Assembly (NCBI GenBank): GCA_963664625.1
Contig: OY761541.1
Location: 1,984,001 to 2,048,000 of the forward strand
Direction: 5' to 3'
Origin: CBDCFV01 sp963664625
Lineage (GTDB): Bacteria; Chloroflexota; Dehalococcoidia; Lucifugimonadales; UBA3495
DNA length: 64,000 nt
Numbering within the stretch: the stretch's first letter is position 1; every line of letters begins with the position of its first letter. The position numbers were made by a program, and so were the translations under genes. The notes below the pieces were generated by a model, which searched no databases, had not been told where the DNA came from, and saw only the letters and a program-made list of their open reading frames with translations. Below are positions 14,258 through 22,365 of this stretch, one piece after another.

Positions 14258-15835
14258 ATGCCTAAAATTCTTATAGCAGACCCCATATCACCAGACGGGG
14301 TGGACTTCCTTGCCGCCCGCGCCGAGGTGGACACCAAGTACGGTATGGAGCCGGAGGAGTTGCTGGACGTCGTGGGCGACTACGACGCGCTGGTGGTCCG
14401 CAGCGAGACGAAAGTCACCGCAGAGGTCGTCGCCAAAGGCGCCCAGCTAAAGGTCATCGCCCGCGCCGGCATCGGCGTTGACAACATTGACCTGGAAGCC
14501 GCCACCAGCGCCGGCATCGCCGTGGTGAACGCGCCGGCGGGAAACACCGTTGCGGCGGCGGAGCATACCCTGGCGTTGATGCTGGCCTTGTCCCGGAACA
14601 TTCCCGACGCCAACCAGTCGGTCAAGGGCGGCCAGTGGCGGCGCAGCGCCTTTATGGGCGTGGAGGTGCGCAACAAGACGCTGGGCATCGCCGGCTTGGG
14701 GCGGGTGGGTACCGAGGTGGCCCGACGGGCCCGAAGCTTCGGTATGCGGTTGGTGGGATATGACCCCTTCATTCCGCCGGAATATGCCCACCGGTTGAGC
14801 GTGGAGATGATGTCGTTGGACGAAATGCTGGCCCAGTCCGACTTCATTACCGTGCACACTCCCCTTACCGACAGCACCTACAATCTCATCGGCCCGCGCC
14901 AGTTCGCCTTGATCAAGCCGGGAGCGCGCCTGATCAACGTGGCCCGGGGCGAGTTGATCGACCAGGACGCCCTGTTGAAAGCGTTGGACAGCGGGAGGCT
15001 GGCCGGGGCCGCCCTGGACGTGTTTGTCCAGGAACCGCCGGGAGACGACCCTCTGCTGAGCCATCCCAAGGTGGTCGCCACTCCGCACTTGGGCGCGTCA
15101 ACCGAGGAGGCGCAAAGGGAGGTGGCGCTGGAGGCGGCGGAACAGGTGCTGGCGGTATTGGACGGAGAACCTGCCCGTAACACCGTAAACGCCCCCTTCT
15201 TGGCCCCCGACGCCCACGCCACTGTGGCGCCCTATATTCAACCAGCCAACGTTGTCGGTAAGCTGCTGACCCACTTGGCCGGGGGTCAGTTCCTGAGAGC
15301 AACCATCAGGTACGAGGGTGAGATCGCCCAACACGACACGGCCATGCTGAAGGCGGCGGTGCTGGCCGGATTGCTGGCGCGCGCCAGCGAAGAGCAGGTC
15401 AACCTGATCAATGCCCCCTTCCTGGCCCAGCAACGGGGATTGAGCGTGACCGAGCAGCGCAACCCCACGGCCCAGGAATACGCCAGCTTGGTGACGGCTT
15501 CTCTTGAAACGTCCGGCGGGCCTTTGACCATCGCCGCCACATCCATGCGTGATGACGCCCACATTGTGAAGGTAAACGACTACTGGATGGACTTCACACC
15601 GTCCACTCCTTATCTGTTGTTCGTGGACAACCTGGACCAGCCCGGCACCATTGGAGCCGTGGGCACGATTGCCGGCCGCCACAACATCAACATCAGCTTC
15701 ATGGAAGTGGGTCGACTGACCCTACGCGGCATGGCCATGATGGTCCTGGGGCTGGACGACCCGGTCCCCGCCGCGGCGCTGGAGGAAATAAAGGCCCTGC
15801 CCCAGATAAGCAACGCCCGGTTGGTGAAGCTGTAG
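14258..15835 (+). CDS. serA: D-3-phosphoglycerate dehydrogenase, long form
   Basis: A 525-residue SerA of the long type with an intervening domain and a C-terminal ACT domain. It oxidises 3-phosphoglycerate with NAD, the first step of serine synthesis. Seen: ARAGIGVDNIDLEAATSAGI, the Rossmann loop GIAGLGRVGTEVARRA (about 143-158), catalytic Arg in INVARGELIDQDAL, Glu in FVQEPPGDDPL and His in VATPHLGASTEEAQ (near 277). The ACT domain starts near 450 (LLFVDNLDQPGTIGAVG) and may bind serine. The gene stands alone, with toxin-antitoxin pairs on either side. Confidence 0.97.
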   Translation: MPKILIADPISPDGVDFLAARAEVDTKYGMEPEELLDVVGDYDALVVRSETKVTAEVVAKGAQLKVIARAGIGVDNIDLEAATSAGIAVVNAPAGNTVAAAEHTLALMLALSRNIPDANQSVKGGQWRRSAFMGVEVRNKTLGIAGLGRVGTEVARRARSFGMRLVGYDPFIPPEYAHRLSVEMMSLDEMLAQSDFITVHTPLTDSTYNLIGPRQFALIKPGARLINVARGELIDQDALLKALDSGRLAGAALDVFVQEPPGDDPLLSHPKVVATPHLGASTEEAQREVALEAAEQVLAVLDGEPARNTVNAPFLAPDAHATVAPYIQPANVVGKLLTHLAGGQFLRATIRYEGEIAQHDTAMLKAAVLAGLLARASEEQVNLINAPFLAQQRGLSVTEQRNPTAQEYASLVTASLETSGGPLTIAATSMRDDAHIVKVNDYWMDFTPSTPYLLFVDNLDQPGTIGAVGTIAGRHNINISFMEVGRLTLRGMAMMVLGLDDPVPAAALEEIKALPQISNARLVKL

Positions 15836-15875
15836 GAGTGTTCCGCATGAATAACGTGGCGGCCAAGGAGTTAGC

Positions 15876-16169
15876 ATGACGGACGATAAGTATTGGTCCA
15901 AATACATAGACGCCGCCATGGGTATGGCTACGTATAAAGTGTATGACGATGACGATGGTAGTTACTACGGCGAGATTCCCGGACTCCAAGGGGTCTGGGC
16001 TAACGCCGATACTTTCGAAGAATGTCGGCAGGAACTCCGCGAAGTTCTGGAAGACTGGATAGCCCTTGGAATTGTATTGGGCCACGACATTCCCGACATC
16101 TGGGCGGTAGGGTTAATGCCAGAGGAAAAATCGTTTAATGCCTCCATTCGGACCCATCAGCCGCAATAA
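15876..16169 (+). CDS. hicB: HicB family antitoxin
   Basis: A 97-residue HicB-type protein with the partial RNase H-like fold: ATYKVYDDDDGSYYGEIPGL, QGVWANADTFEECRQEL and LREVLEDWIALGI are the usual strand, loop and helix. No C-terminal helix-turn-helix is visible. AAGGAG lies five bases before the ATG. The gene overlaps hicA by 32 bases, so the pair is translationally coupled with antitoxin first. Confidence 0.88.
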   Translation: MTDDKYWSKYIDAAMGMATYKVYDDDDGSYYGEIPGLQGVWANADTFEECRQELREVLEDWIALGIVLGHDIPDIWAVGLMPEEKSFNASIRTHQPQ

Positions 16170-16356
16170 TCTGATAGCTTGCCTAAGATCACTCGGCTTT
16201 GACGGTCCATACCCCGGGCGCAGGCATCAGGTCATGTCCAAAGGACGGATTAGAGTTCGGGTTCCGAATCCCCATCGGGGAGACATTGGAAGACGCCTGC
16301 TTGCGGACATAATGCGACAGGGGGGCATTAGCAGGGAGGAATGGGAGAACCTGTAG
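16138..16356 (+). CDS. hicA: HicA family toxin
   Basis: A 72-residue HicA-type mRNA interferase with the double-stranded RNA-binding-like fold. NNLIACLRSLGFDG is the first helix, GRRHQVMSKG carries the expected histidine of the G-x-x-H motif, and RVPNPHRGDIGRRLLADIMRQGGISREEW matches the P-x-H-x-x-x-x-G-x-L-x-x-I-L-x-q-a-g-i-s-x-e-e pattern. It would cleave mRNA unless bound by HicB. Confidence 0.88.
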   Translation: MPPFGPISRNNLIACLRSLGFDGPYPGRRHQVMSKGRIRVRVPNPHRGDIGRRLLADIMRQGGISREEWENL

Positions 16357-16457
16357 CGGGGACTTAATCTCGTGCCTCTGCTTGCCAGATGTCATAGGCT
16401 GCAATAGTATTAGCCTCAGAATCAGGGCAACGAGCCGCCGGCCAGGAGGTCCATACA

Positions 16458-17507
16458 GTGAGCGACAAGATAGCAATCATGTGTCCGGGCGCTTTGGGGT
16501 GCTATGTGGGCGCCTTCTTCGTAAGAGAAGGTGAGGACGTGACTTTCATCGACATGTGGCCGGAACACGTGGAAACGATGCGATCACAGGGGTTGAGGGC
16601 CTCCGGCAGTCAGGGCGACTTTACCGTGCCGGTCAACGCGATGCACCTGACCGACGCCCAAGGCATCCACGAGCAGTTCGACTACGCTTTCATTTCGGTG
16701 AAGTCCTACGACACCGAATGGGCAACCCACTTTATCAAGCGCTACGTCAAGCCCGACGGTTTCTTCATCTCCCTGCAGAATTGCTGGAACGACCCGCTCA
16801 TCGGGGAGATTGTGGGACCGGAGCGGGCCATCGGCGCCGTGGCGTCCCACATAGAAGTGGCGCTGTGGGAGCCGGCCCACGTAACCCGGGGCGGCGCCGT
16901 GGGCCGCGACCACGGCCATACGGTGTTCCGGGTCGGGGAGCACGACGGGCGGATGACGCCGAGGATAGAGAAGATAGCCGGCATGTTGGACCGGATAGAC
17001 GCGGCCTACGCCAGCGACAATCTGTGGGGCGAACGGTGGGCCAAGCTGTGCCAGAACTCCATGGGCAACGCCATCTCCGCCATGACCGCCCTGGGGTCGC
17101 AGGACATGGCCCAGGATCCCAGGTGCCGCTTGATCAGGATTCAGTTGGCCAAGGAGGGCGCGCAGGTAGGGCTGGCCCAAGGGCTGAACGTGGTGGACAT
17201 TCAACGCAGACCGGCCAAAATGTGGGCCGACGCCGACAAGGGCGACGTCTTCGAAGAGCTTGACGAACTGATGAGCCGCGCCGGGGGGCGCACCAACTGG
17301 CTGGCGTCCATGGCCCAGGACGTAAAGAAGGGCCGCCAGTCGGAGGTGGACTACATGAACGGCCTTGTCTGCCGGAAGGGGCGCGAGGTGGGAATCCCGA
17401 CGCCCTTCAACGACGCCATCGTCGACGCGATGCACGGCATCGACGACGGCTCCGTAAAGCCGGACCCGTCCCTGGTGGACCGCATCATGCAGGCGGCCGG
17501 CCGTTAG
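16458..17507 (+). CDS. Ketopantoate reductase-like dehydrogenase
   Basis: A 349-residue PanE/ApbA-like protein. The N-terminal Rossmann segment is IAIMCPGALGCYVGAFFVRE, with CPGALG in place of the usual GxGxxG. The conserved Lys is in FAFISVKSYDTEW (here YAFISVKSYDT), and C-terminal family features include WAKLCQNSMGNAISAMTAL and EVDYMNGLVCRKGREVGIPT. PanE reduces 2-dehydropantoate with NADPH in pantothenate synthesis; other members use other 2-oxo acids, so the substrate is open. GTG start, seven bases after AGGAGG. The next gene may be co-transcribed. Confidence 0.85.
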   Translation: MSDKIAIMCPGALGCYVGAFFVREGEDVTFIDMWPEHVETMRSQGLRASGSQGDFTVPVNAMHLTDAQGIHEQFDYAFISVKSYDTEWATHFIKRYVKPDGFFISLQNCWNDPLIGEIVGPERAIGAVASHIEVALWEPAHVTRGGAVGRDHGHTVFRVGEHDGRMTPRIEKIAGMLDRIDAAYASDNLWGERWAKLCQNSMGNAISAMTALGSQDMAQDPRCRLIRIQLAKEGAQVGLAQGLNVVDIQRRPAKMWADADKGDVFEELDELMSRAGGRTNWLASMAQDVKKGRQSEVDYMNGLVCRKGREVGIPTPFNDAIVDAMHGIDDGSVKPDPSLVDRIMQAAGR

Positions 17508-17567
17508 GAGGAAGCCAGGGTCCTTTACCGAACTCAACCGCCACGCCGCGTGCCGAGGTGAAAGCAA

Positions 17568-18026
17568 ATGTTTGTAAGGGTTGAACCGGCGGACTTCTTC
17601 ATGTACAAGGTCATCCTGATTTTCGACTTGGAACGCCCGGACTCGGAAGACCAGGAAGTGCGGGACTACCTGGCCGAGAACGAGCTGGAAGCCAAGTACC
17701 AGACCAAGGGCGAGCTGGACGAACGGCAGTGCGAGTTCCTGCAATTCGGCGGGTGTTACCTTGGCAGGCACTTGGACAGCATTGGCCGCATCCAGCGGAG
17801 CGCGGTGGAGATAGAACTGCTGACCGAGGAAATAGAAACGCACCTGAACGCCGCCCAGCCGCTGGAATTGTCGGCGGAGCAGCGTTCCGAGGCCGTGGCA
17901 ACCCTGGCAAAGGACTTCCAGCAGGAGGAGTCGTTCCAGACCGACGAGACCGGTAACCTTGTGGCGGTGCTGGATGGCGACGCCGTGAGGGAAGCGGCGC
18001 GAAGACTGGCAGCGACTTTTCCTTAG
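17568..18026 (+). CDS. Hypothetical acidic protein
   Basis: A 152-residue protein I do not recognise. It is strongly acidic, with the strand-like segment FMYKVILIFDLERPDSEDQE near the N-terminus and then several charged helices. No signal peptide, membrane helix or metal motif is visible. GAGGTG lies seven bases before the ATG, which decides this start over the internal Met 12. It follows the ketopantoate-reductase-like gene by 60 bases and could share its transcript. Confidence 0.7.
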   Translation: MFVRVEPADFFMYKVILIFDLERPDSEDQEVRDYLAENELEAKYQTKGELDERQCEFLQFGGCYLGRHLDSIGRIQRSAVEIELLTEEIETHLNAAQPLELSAEQRSEAVATLAKDFQQEESFQTDETGNLVAVLDGDAVREAARRLAATFP

Positions 18027-18059
18027 AATTCCTCTGGACCCTTATCGCAGTACCCAGCC

Positions 18060-18087
18060 TGTCATTCCCGCCTGCGCGGGAATGACA
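18060..18087. repeat. Perfect 28-bp palindrome, possible terminator
   Basis: TGTCATTCCCGC-ctgc-GCGGGAATGACA is the longest and most perfect member of the repeat family in the window, with 12-bp arms. It sits 34 bases after the stop codon of the hypothetical gene and could stop transcription from both sides, although no T-run follows. Confidence 0.85.
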
Positions 18088-18188
18088 GGCTTCAGTCAGC
18101 GACGAGGGGTTGGTAGTAGAGCCAAGGCGAAGGCGGTCAGCGTTGTAAGAAGGCGATGAGCTGTGCCCCGGAAGCTAAGGAAGTTCGG

Positions 18189-18262
18189 TGGAGCGGGCGA
18201 TGGGAATCGAACCCACGTGACTAGCTTGGAAGGCTAGAGCTCTACCATTGAGCTACGCCCGC
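18189..18262 (-). tRNA. tRNA-Gly (anticodon TCC)
   Basis: The minus strand folds as a full cloverleaf: acceptor GCGGGCG/CGCCCGC, D arm GCTC-AATGGTA-GAGC, anticodon arm CTAGC-CTTCCAA-GCTAG with anticodon TCC, and T arm GTGGG-TTCGATT-CCCAT. The discriminator is T and CCA is encoded (18189-18191). Gly anticodon and U73 discriminator agree. Confidence 0.97.
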
Positions 18263-18288
18263 GCTTCAATAAGGTTGCTGACAAGTTA

Positions 18289-18294
18289 ATTATA
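18289..18294 (-). promoter_or_regulatory. Likely -10 box of tRNA-Gly
   Basis: The minus strand reads TATAAT 27 bases upstream of the tRNA. A -35 at 17 bases would be TGGCAG, which is weak. Confidence 0.5.
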
Positions 18295-18335
18295 GTCCTA
18301 CTTGTGTCTCCCTGCCAGTGCCGTAGAAGATTCAA

Positions 18336-19550
18336 GGGTCTTTTAATTGTCTGGGGATAAGCCGATGAGAGTCAGGGTCTCCCAAGGTTTCCAGCCGTAG
18401 TGGCGCAGGGCTGCCGCTATGTTCTTCACTCCGGTCAGCCGCAACAACCCCATCACCAGGTTTCGCAACGCCGCCAGCAGTTGCGGCGCCGATCCGGTGC
18501 GCACCTGGCTTTGGTCTTCGCCAAATACCACGTCCCTTACCCAGTGCACCTGGTTCTCAATCCCCCAATGTCCCCTCCATATCTCCAGCAACCGGGCAGC
18601 ATCCGCCCGTTCCGGGGGCAGGCTGGTGACGGCATAGGCAAGCTCCACTGACTCCTTGCCCTTTCGCCTCCTTGTCCGTTCCACACAGCAGACTTGCCCC
18701 AAGCCAGGCCAATCCAAGTACTCATTCAGGGCCGTTGAGGCCCACAACCGCCGCCGTTCCTGTCGGTCTCCGTGCCGGCCCTCCCGGACCGCCTCATCAA
18801 AACGCTCTCCCCACGGCGGCTGCTCAAACAGCAACCTCACTGCCTCTTTTACCCATGGCTGGTTGTCCTTCACTACCCAGAAATAGTCTCCGCCCATCTC
18901 CGCCACTCGCCGGCTCAACTCCCGTTGGGCGTATAGCGCGTCCCCCGTCACCACCCTGCCGCGCAGGTCCAACTCTGCCAGCAGGCTGAAGGCCACTCCC
19001 AGTTCACTCTCCTTGCGATGACCCCTTACCCCCCTTTTGTCCCACCACCAGGCCGCTTTCCCGAGCATATGCCGCCACCAGCCTTACCCCAGGCAATTCC
19101 TCCCCGTGAATCCCGCGCAGGGCCTTGCCGTCTATGGCGATGGTGCCCTCTCCCTCTCCCATGGACTCTTGGGCCCAGCGGCCCAGAGCCGACTCAAAAG
19201 CCTCCACGTCCAACCGGCGGAAAAGGTGGTGCAGCGTTGCCACGCATGGGGTCTGCTCCCGGCTGAACCCCAGACTTTGAGCCATTCCGGGATGTTCCCG
19301 TCCCCACTGGGCAATGGCATACAGGCTCCTGGCCCCTCCCAGCATCGCGCACACCGACAGCGCCAGAATCGCTGGCAAGGGATGCCGAACCCCGCGGGGC
19401 TTCCTGGGGTCCTCTATCCCCTTCAGGGCTTCCAGCAATCCGGGACCCCATTCCCCAACTCTCTCCTCCCACAAAACCATCCTCCACTTTCTCGAACTCT
19501 CCCATTGTCATCCAGTACCCTACACCGTACTCCAGACAATTAAAAGACCC
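18336..19550 (-). mobile_element. ISAs1-family insertion sequence, about 1.2 kb
   Basis: The ends are inverted repeats with 19 identical bases: GGGTCTTTTAATTGTCTGG at 18336-18354 and its complement at 19532-19550. The ten bases TAGAAGATTC occur on both flanks (18324-18333 and 19551-19560) and look like the target duplication; two extra bases (AA) lie between the left copy and the left inverted repeat. Inside is one DDE transposase gene split by a frameshift. The element sits between tRNA-Gly and the Fe-S carrier gene without breaking either. Confidence 0.9.
18343..19480 (-). pseudogene. ISAs1-family transposase, frameshifted
   Basis: The N-terminal part (19480 down to 19004) begins MVLWEERVGEWGPGLLEALK and has GIEDPRKPRGVRHPL, LSVCAMLGGARSLYAIAQW and the first catalytic Asp in IAIDGKALRG. 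The rest (from about 19040 down to 18343, another frame) has VVTGDALYAQRELSRRV with the second Asp, FWVVKDNQPWV, and HWGIENQVHWVRDVVFGED with the catalytic Glu. The frames meet in the run AAAAGGGGGG near 19030. Frame 0 must move by +1 to continue, while a -1 slip meets a stop at once, so an indel or sequencing error is more likely than programmed frameshifting. Confidence 0.88.
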
Positions 19551-19569
19551 TAGAAGATTCGATTTGCGC

Positions 19570-19598
19570 TTGACTACCGTAGCCCCCGGCTTTAGAAT
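19570..19598 (+). promoter_or_regulatory. Sigma70-type promoter of the Fe-S carrier gene
   Basis: TTGACT (19570-19575), a 17-base spacer and TAGAAT (19593-19598), 34 bases before the ATG at 19633. It begins only 9 bases after the right flank of the insertion sequence. Confidence 0.75.
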
Positions 19599-19632
19599 CA
19601 GCTTAATCATTGGTCCTGTTTGGGAGGCTTCA

Positions 19633-19989
19633 ATGGCGATTACGATGGACGGCGTAGAACTGGGAGTTTCGATCAGCGAGTTGGCCGCTGACAAGATAAA
19701 GTACTTCGCCGGTAAAGAGGGCATCTACGAAAACGTGGGGGTTCGGGTCGCGGTCAAGGGCGGCGGATGCTCCGGCCTTACTTACGACCTCCAGATCACC
19801 GATAAGGAACTGGAGAGCGACAAGATAGTCGAGCAGCACGGCGTCAAGGTGATGGTAGACAAGAAGAGCTACATCTTCTTGGTTGGGACGGAGCTTGAAT
19901 TCTCCGATGGCCTCAACGGCAAGGGGTTCGTCTTCGCCAATCCCAACGCCAAGAAGACCTGCGGCTGCGGCACCTCTTTCAGCGTATAA
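19633..19989 (+). CDS. A-type iron-sulfur carrier (IscA/ErpA/SufA family)
   Basis: A 118-residue HesB-like protein. The three conserved cysteines are present: VKGGGCSGLTYDL (near residue 48) and the C-terminal KKTCGCGTSFSV (C-x-C). Such proteins carry Fe-S clusters from the scaffold to target enzymes. I chose the ATG at 19633, nine bases after GGGAGG; the frame stays open upstream through the promoter. A strong terminator follows (20014-20049), then a YgfZ-like gene, itself linked to Fe-S protein maturation. Confidence 0.93.
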   Translation: MAITMDGVELGVSISELAADKIKYFAGKEGIYENVGVRVAVKGGGCSGLTYDLQITDKELESDKIVEQHGVKVMVDKKSYIFLVGTELEFSDGLNGKGFVFANPNAKKTCGCGTSFSV

Positions 19990-20013
19990 AGAACATCTTC
20001 GGGGTACTTCAAG

Positions 20014-20049
20014 AACGCCGCCTTGGTGCACAGAGAGGCGGCGTTTTTT
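20014..20049 (+). terminator. Rho-independent terminator
   Basis: AACGCCGCCT pairs perfectly with AGGCGGCGTT (10 bp, 12-base loop) and the T-run continues to 20049. It ends the Fe-S carrier transcript just before the YgfZ-like gene. Confidence 0.9.
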
Positions 20050-20072
20050 AGTTCCCGGACCCGGAGGACACC

Positions 20073-21149
20073 ATGACATTGCAGCGGTCTGCCCTTCATC
20101 CAGTTGCCGTCGGTTCAGGCGCCCAATTCGAAGCCAGCGAGGGTTGGGAGATTCCGAAAGCCTACACGGACGCCGCCGCCGAATACGCGGCGTTGACCAC
20201 ATCCGCCGCGGTGTACGACAACTCTCACTTGGGCCGCTTGAAGGCCACCGGCGAAGACGGCTTGGACTTGATCAACCGCTTGTCCACCAACAAGGTGGTG
20301 GACCTGGAACCGGGGCAGGGCGCGCCCACCATCCTGACGACCGACCGGGGCCGCATCCTCGACCTGATCGGTGTGGTGAACGTGGACGACTACGTCCTGC
20401 TGCTCACCAGCGCGGGGGCCCAGCAACAGGTTATCGACTGGCTGGACCACTACACCATCATGGAAGACCTTGTGGTTGAAGACATTACTTCCCAAGATAC
20501 TATGCTGTCGGTGCTGGGTCCCGAAAGCGCCGTCGCATTGGCCAAATCCGCCGCTGTCGAACTGGATGGTCTCCTCCCGTACCATTCGATACTGGACAGG
20601 ATATCGGGCCATGAGGTGCGAATTATCAGCCGTCCTCTGGGCGAACTACCCAACTTCGACCTGCTGGTGTCCCACGATGTGGCTGCCGCCGTGTGGGAAT
20701 GCCTGATTGCCTCAGGCGTCACTCCGGCGGGTGAAGACGCCTTTCAAGCCATGCGCATGGACTACGCGGTGCCGGTGCTTGGCCGGGAACTGGGAGACTC
20801 CTACAACCCCCTGGAGGCAGGCCTTATCGGGTCGATAGACTTCGCCAAGGGCTGCTACATCGGCCAGGAGGTCATCGCCAGGCTGGACACCTACCAGAAG
20901 GTGCAGAAACACTTGGCGCGGCTGAAGTTCTCCGCCAACGCCCAAGTCTCCCAAGGGGACCTGTTGCGGAGCGAAGGGCGTGACGTCGGGCTGGTGACTT
21001 CCGTAGCGAGAATCCCTACAAACGGCCAAGTCATCGGGCTGGGATACGTGCGGAAGGCCAACGCCAAGATTGGCACTGTGCTGGAGATAGAGAACGGGTC
21101 CGCCGAAATTACCGCGCTGCCGCAGATGTTCGGACCGGGGCAAGACTAG
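20073..21149 (+). CDS. ygfZ: YgfZ/GcvT-like folate-binding protein
   Basis: A 358-residue GcvT-fold protein. The signature FAKGCYIGQEVIARLDTYQK near residues 252-271 is the K-G-C-Y-x-G-Q-E motif of YgfZ, which true aminomethyltransferases lack. The N-terminus has the aminomethyltransferase-like YDNSHLGRLKATGEDGLDLI, NRLSTNKV and TTDRGRILDLIGV. YgfZ binds tetrahydrofolate and supports assembly or repair of certain Fe-S enzymes such as MiaB. Lying 84 bases after an A-type Fe-S carrier fits that role. It ends convergently against pyrE. Confidence 0.88.
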   Translation: MTLQRSALHPVAVGSGAQFEASEGWEIPKAYTDAAAEYAALTTSAAVYDNSHLGRLKATGEDGLDLINRLSTNKVVDLEPGQGAPTILTTDRGRILDLIGVVNVDDYVLLLTSAGAQQQVIDWLDHYTIMEDLVVEDITSQDTMLSVLGPESAVALAKSAAVELDGLLPYHSILDRISGHEVRIISRPLGELPNFDLLVSHDVAAAVWECLIASGVTPAGEDAFQAMRMDYAVPVLGRELGDSYNPLEAGLIGSIDFAKGCYIGQEVIARLDTYQKVQKHLARLKFSANAQVSQGDLLRSEGRDVGLVTSVARIPTNGQVIGLGYVRKANAKIGTVLEIENGSAEITALPQMFGPGQD

Positions 21150-21170
21150 GGAACCGCGCGGCCCAGCCTG

Positions 21171-21728
21171 CTATACAACCCCGATCCGGCCATCTTGGTC
21201 GGCCGCCATCAAGGCCGAAAAATCGTAGCCCCGCCTTTTCAGCTCGTCGCTGCCTCCCTCGCCACGGTCCAGGATAGCCAGCACTTTAACCACTTGGCAG
21301 CCCGAGGCTTCGGCAGCCTCTATGGCGTGGAACAGGGACCCGCCGGTGGTGCAGGTGTCGTCTATTATGGCGACCTTGCTGCCGCGTTCAAGATTGCCTT
21401 CAACCACGCTGGCGGTGCCGTGGGACTTGGCCTCTTTCCTGACTATAAAGGCCGGAATCGGCTTTTCCTGCAAGTGGCTGGACAATGCAACGGCGGCGAC
21501 GATGGGGTCCGCGCCTAGAGTGGGGCCTCCCAAGGCATCCACCCCAGCCTCGATGAGCATCGGCATGACCGCGTTGGCGATTAGGTAAGCCCCTTCAGGG
21601 TCGAGACTCAGTATCCGCCCGTCGAAATAGTAGCTGCTCTTTTTCCCTGAAGTCAGGGTAAAATCCCCGTACTTCAACGCGCCTTTCTCCAAGGCAAGCT
21701 CCAAAAGGCGGTCAACTACTCTAGCCAC
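21171..21728 (-). CDS. pyrE: Orotate phosphoribosyltransferase
   Basis: A 185-residue PyrE. It joins orotate and PRPP to give orotidine 5'-phosphate in pyrimidine synthesis. The N-terminal substrate loop is FTLTSGKKSSYYFDGR (about 23-38) and the PRPP-binding motif is KVAIIDDTCTTGGSLFHAIE (about 118-137), with the two Asp of the 13-residue PRPP signature. GTG start at 21726-21728 after AGGAGG. It follows nadD and obg on the same strand with short gaps, so the three may be one transcript. pyrG of the same pathway is at 58485. Confidence 0.96.
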   Translation of the reverse strand: MARVVDRLLELALEKGALKYGDFTLTSGKKSSYYFDGRILSLDPEGAYLIANAVMPMLIEAGVDALGGPTLGADPIVAAVALSSHLQEKPIPAFIVRKEAKSHGTASVVEGNLERGSKVAIIDDTCTTGGSLFHAIEAAEASGCQVVKVLAILDRGEGGSDELKRRGYDFSALMAADQDGRIGVV

Positions 21729-21749
21729 GCGCGGCTCCTCCTAGCCAGT

Positions 21750-22364
21750 CTAGTCCGGTGAATAGTCTTCATACAAGCTATGCTCGAAAATATAGTGGGC
21801 CACGGGGCCAGGAACAAGATATCTGAGGGGTTCCTTTCGGCGGATTCTTTCCCGTATATCCGTACCGCTAACCTCTATTACAGGAGAATCCAGACGCACA
21901 ACAGCGTCATCGGCGCCATTGAACACGGAGGCCCACGACCGCGTTTCAGGAGATGCCGTACCTTTTCTGGTCACGACTGCCAGCGTGCAAAGCCGGAGTA
22001 TCCTTTCCGGCTCCTTCCAGAGATGGAATTTCTCCAGAATGTCCTCCCCCACTATGAAGAACAGGCTTACCCCATCCCGAAAGGTATCTTGAAGCTCCTC
22101 CAGGGTGTCCACCGTGTAAGTCGTGCCGGCGCGGTCCACTTCCAGGGAGCAAGCCTCGAAGAACAGATTATCTGCCGTCGCCAGCTCCACCATGCGGAGC
22201 CGGTCTTCCGCCGAGGCGTGGGCGTCGCTGGGTCGCAGACGAGGCTGCCCGGCGGGCATGAAAATCACCTTCTCCAATCCCAGCCGCAGACGGGCCTCCT
22301 CAGCGATGATCAGGTGCCCGATGTGAATGGGGTCGAAAGTCCCTCCCAAGACACCGACTTTCAT
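21750..22364 (-). CDS. nadD: Nicotinate-nucleotide adenylyltransferase
   Basis: A 204-residue NadD. It transfers AMP from ATP to nicotinate mononucleotide. The nucleotidyltransferase motif GGTFDPIHIGHLIIAEE (H-x-G-H) is at residues 7-23 and the C-terminal I-S-x-T-x-I-R motif appears as VIEVSGTDIRERI. I chose the ATG at 22362-22364, where the protein starts MKVGVLGGTFDP; an 18-codon extension lies inside obg and has no conserved features. Only one base separates it from the obg stop, so translation is probably coupled. Confidence 0.94.
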   Translation of the reverse strand: MKVGVLGGTFDPIHIGHLIIAEEARLRLGLEKVIFMPAGQPRLRPSDAHASAEDRLRMVELATADNLFFEACSLEVDRAGTTYTVDTLEELQDTFRDGVSLFFIVGEDILEKFHLWKEPERILRLCTLAVVTRKGTASPETRSWASVFNGADDAVVRLDSPVIEVSGTDIRERIRRKEPLRYLVPGPVAHYIFEHSLYEDYSPD

Positions 22365-22365
22365 G

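Noticed and set aside
16584..17843. 419-codon minus-strand frame
   Set aside because: Antisense to the ketopantoate-reductase-like gene, with low-complexity content typical of shadow frames.
19004..19068. Programmed frameshift in the transposase
   Set aside because: A -1 slip at the A/G run reaches a stop at once; only +1 (or -2) restores the frame, which is rare, so an indel is more likely.
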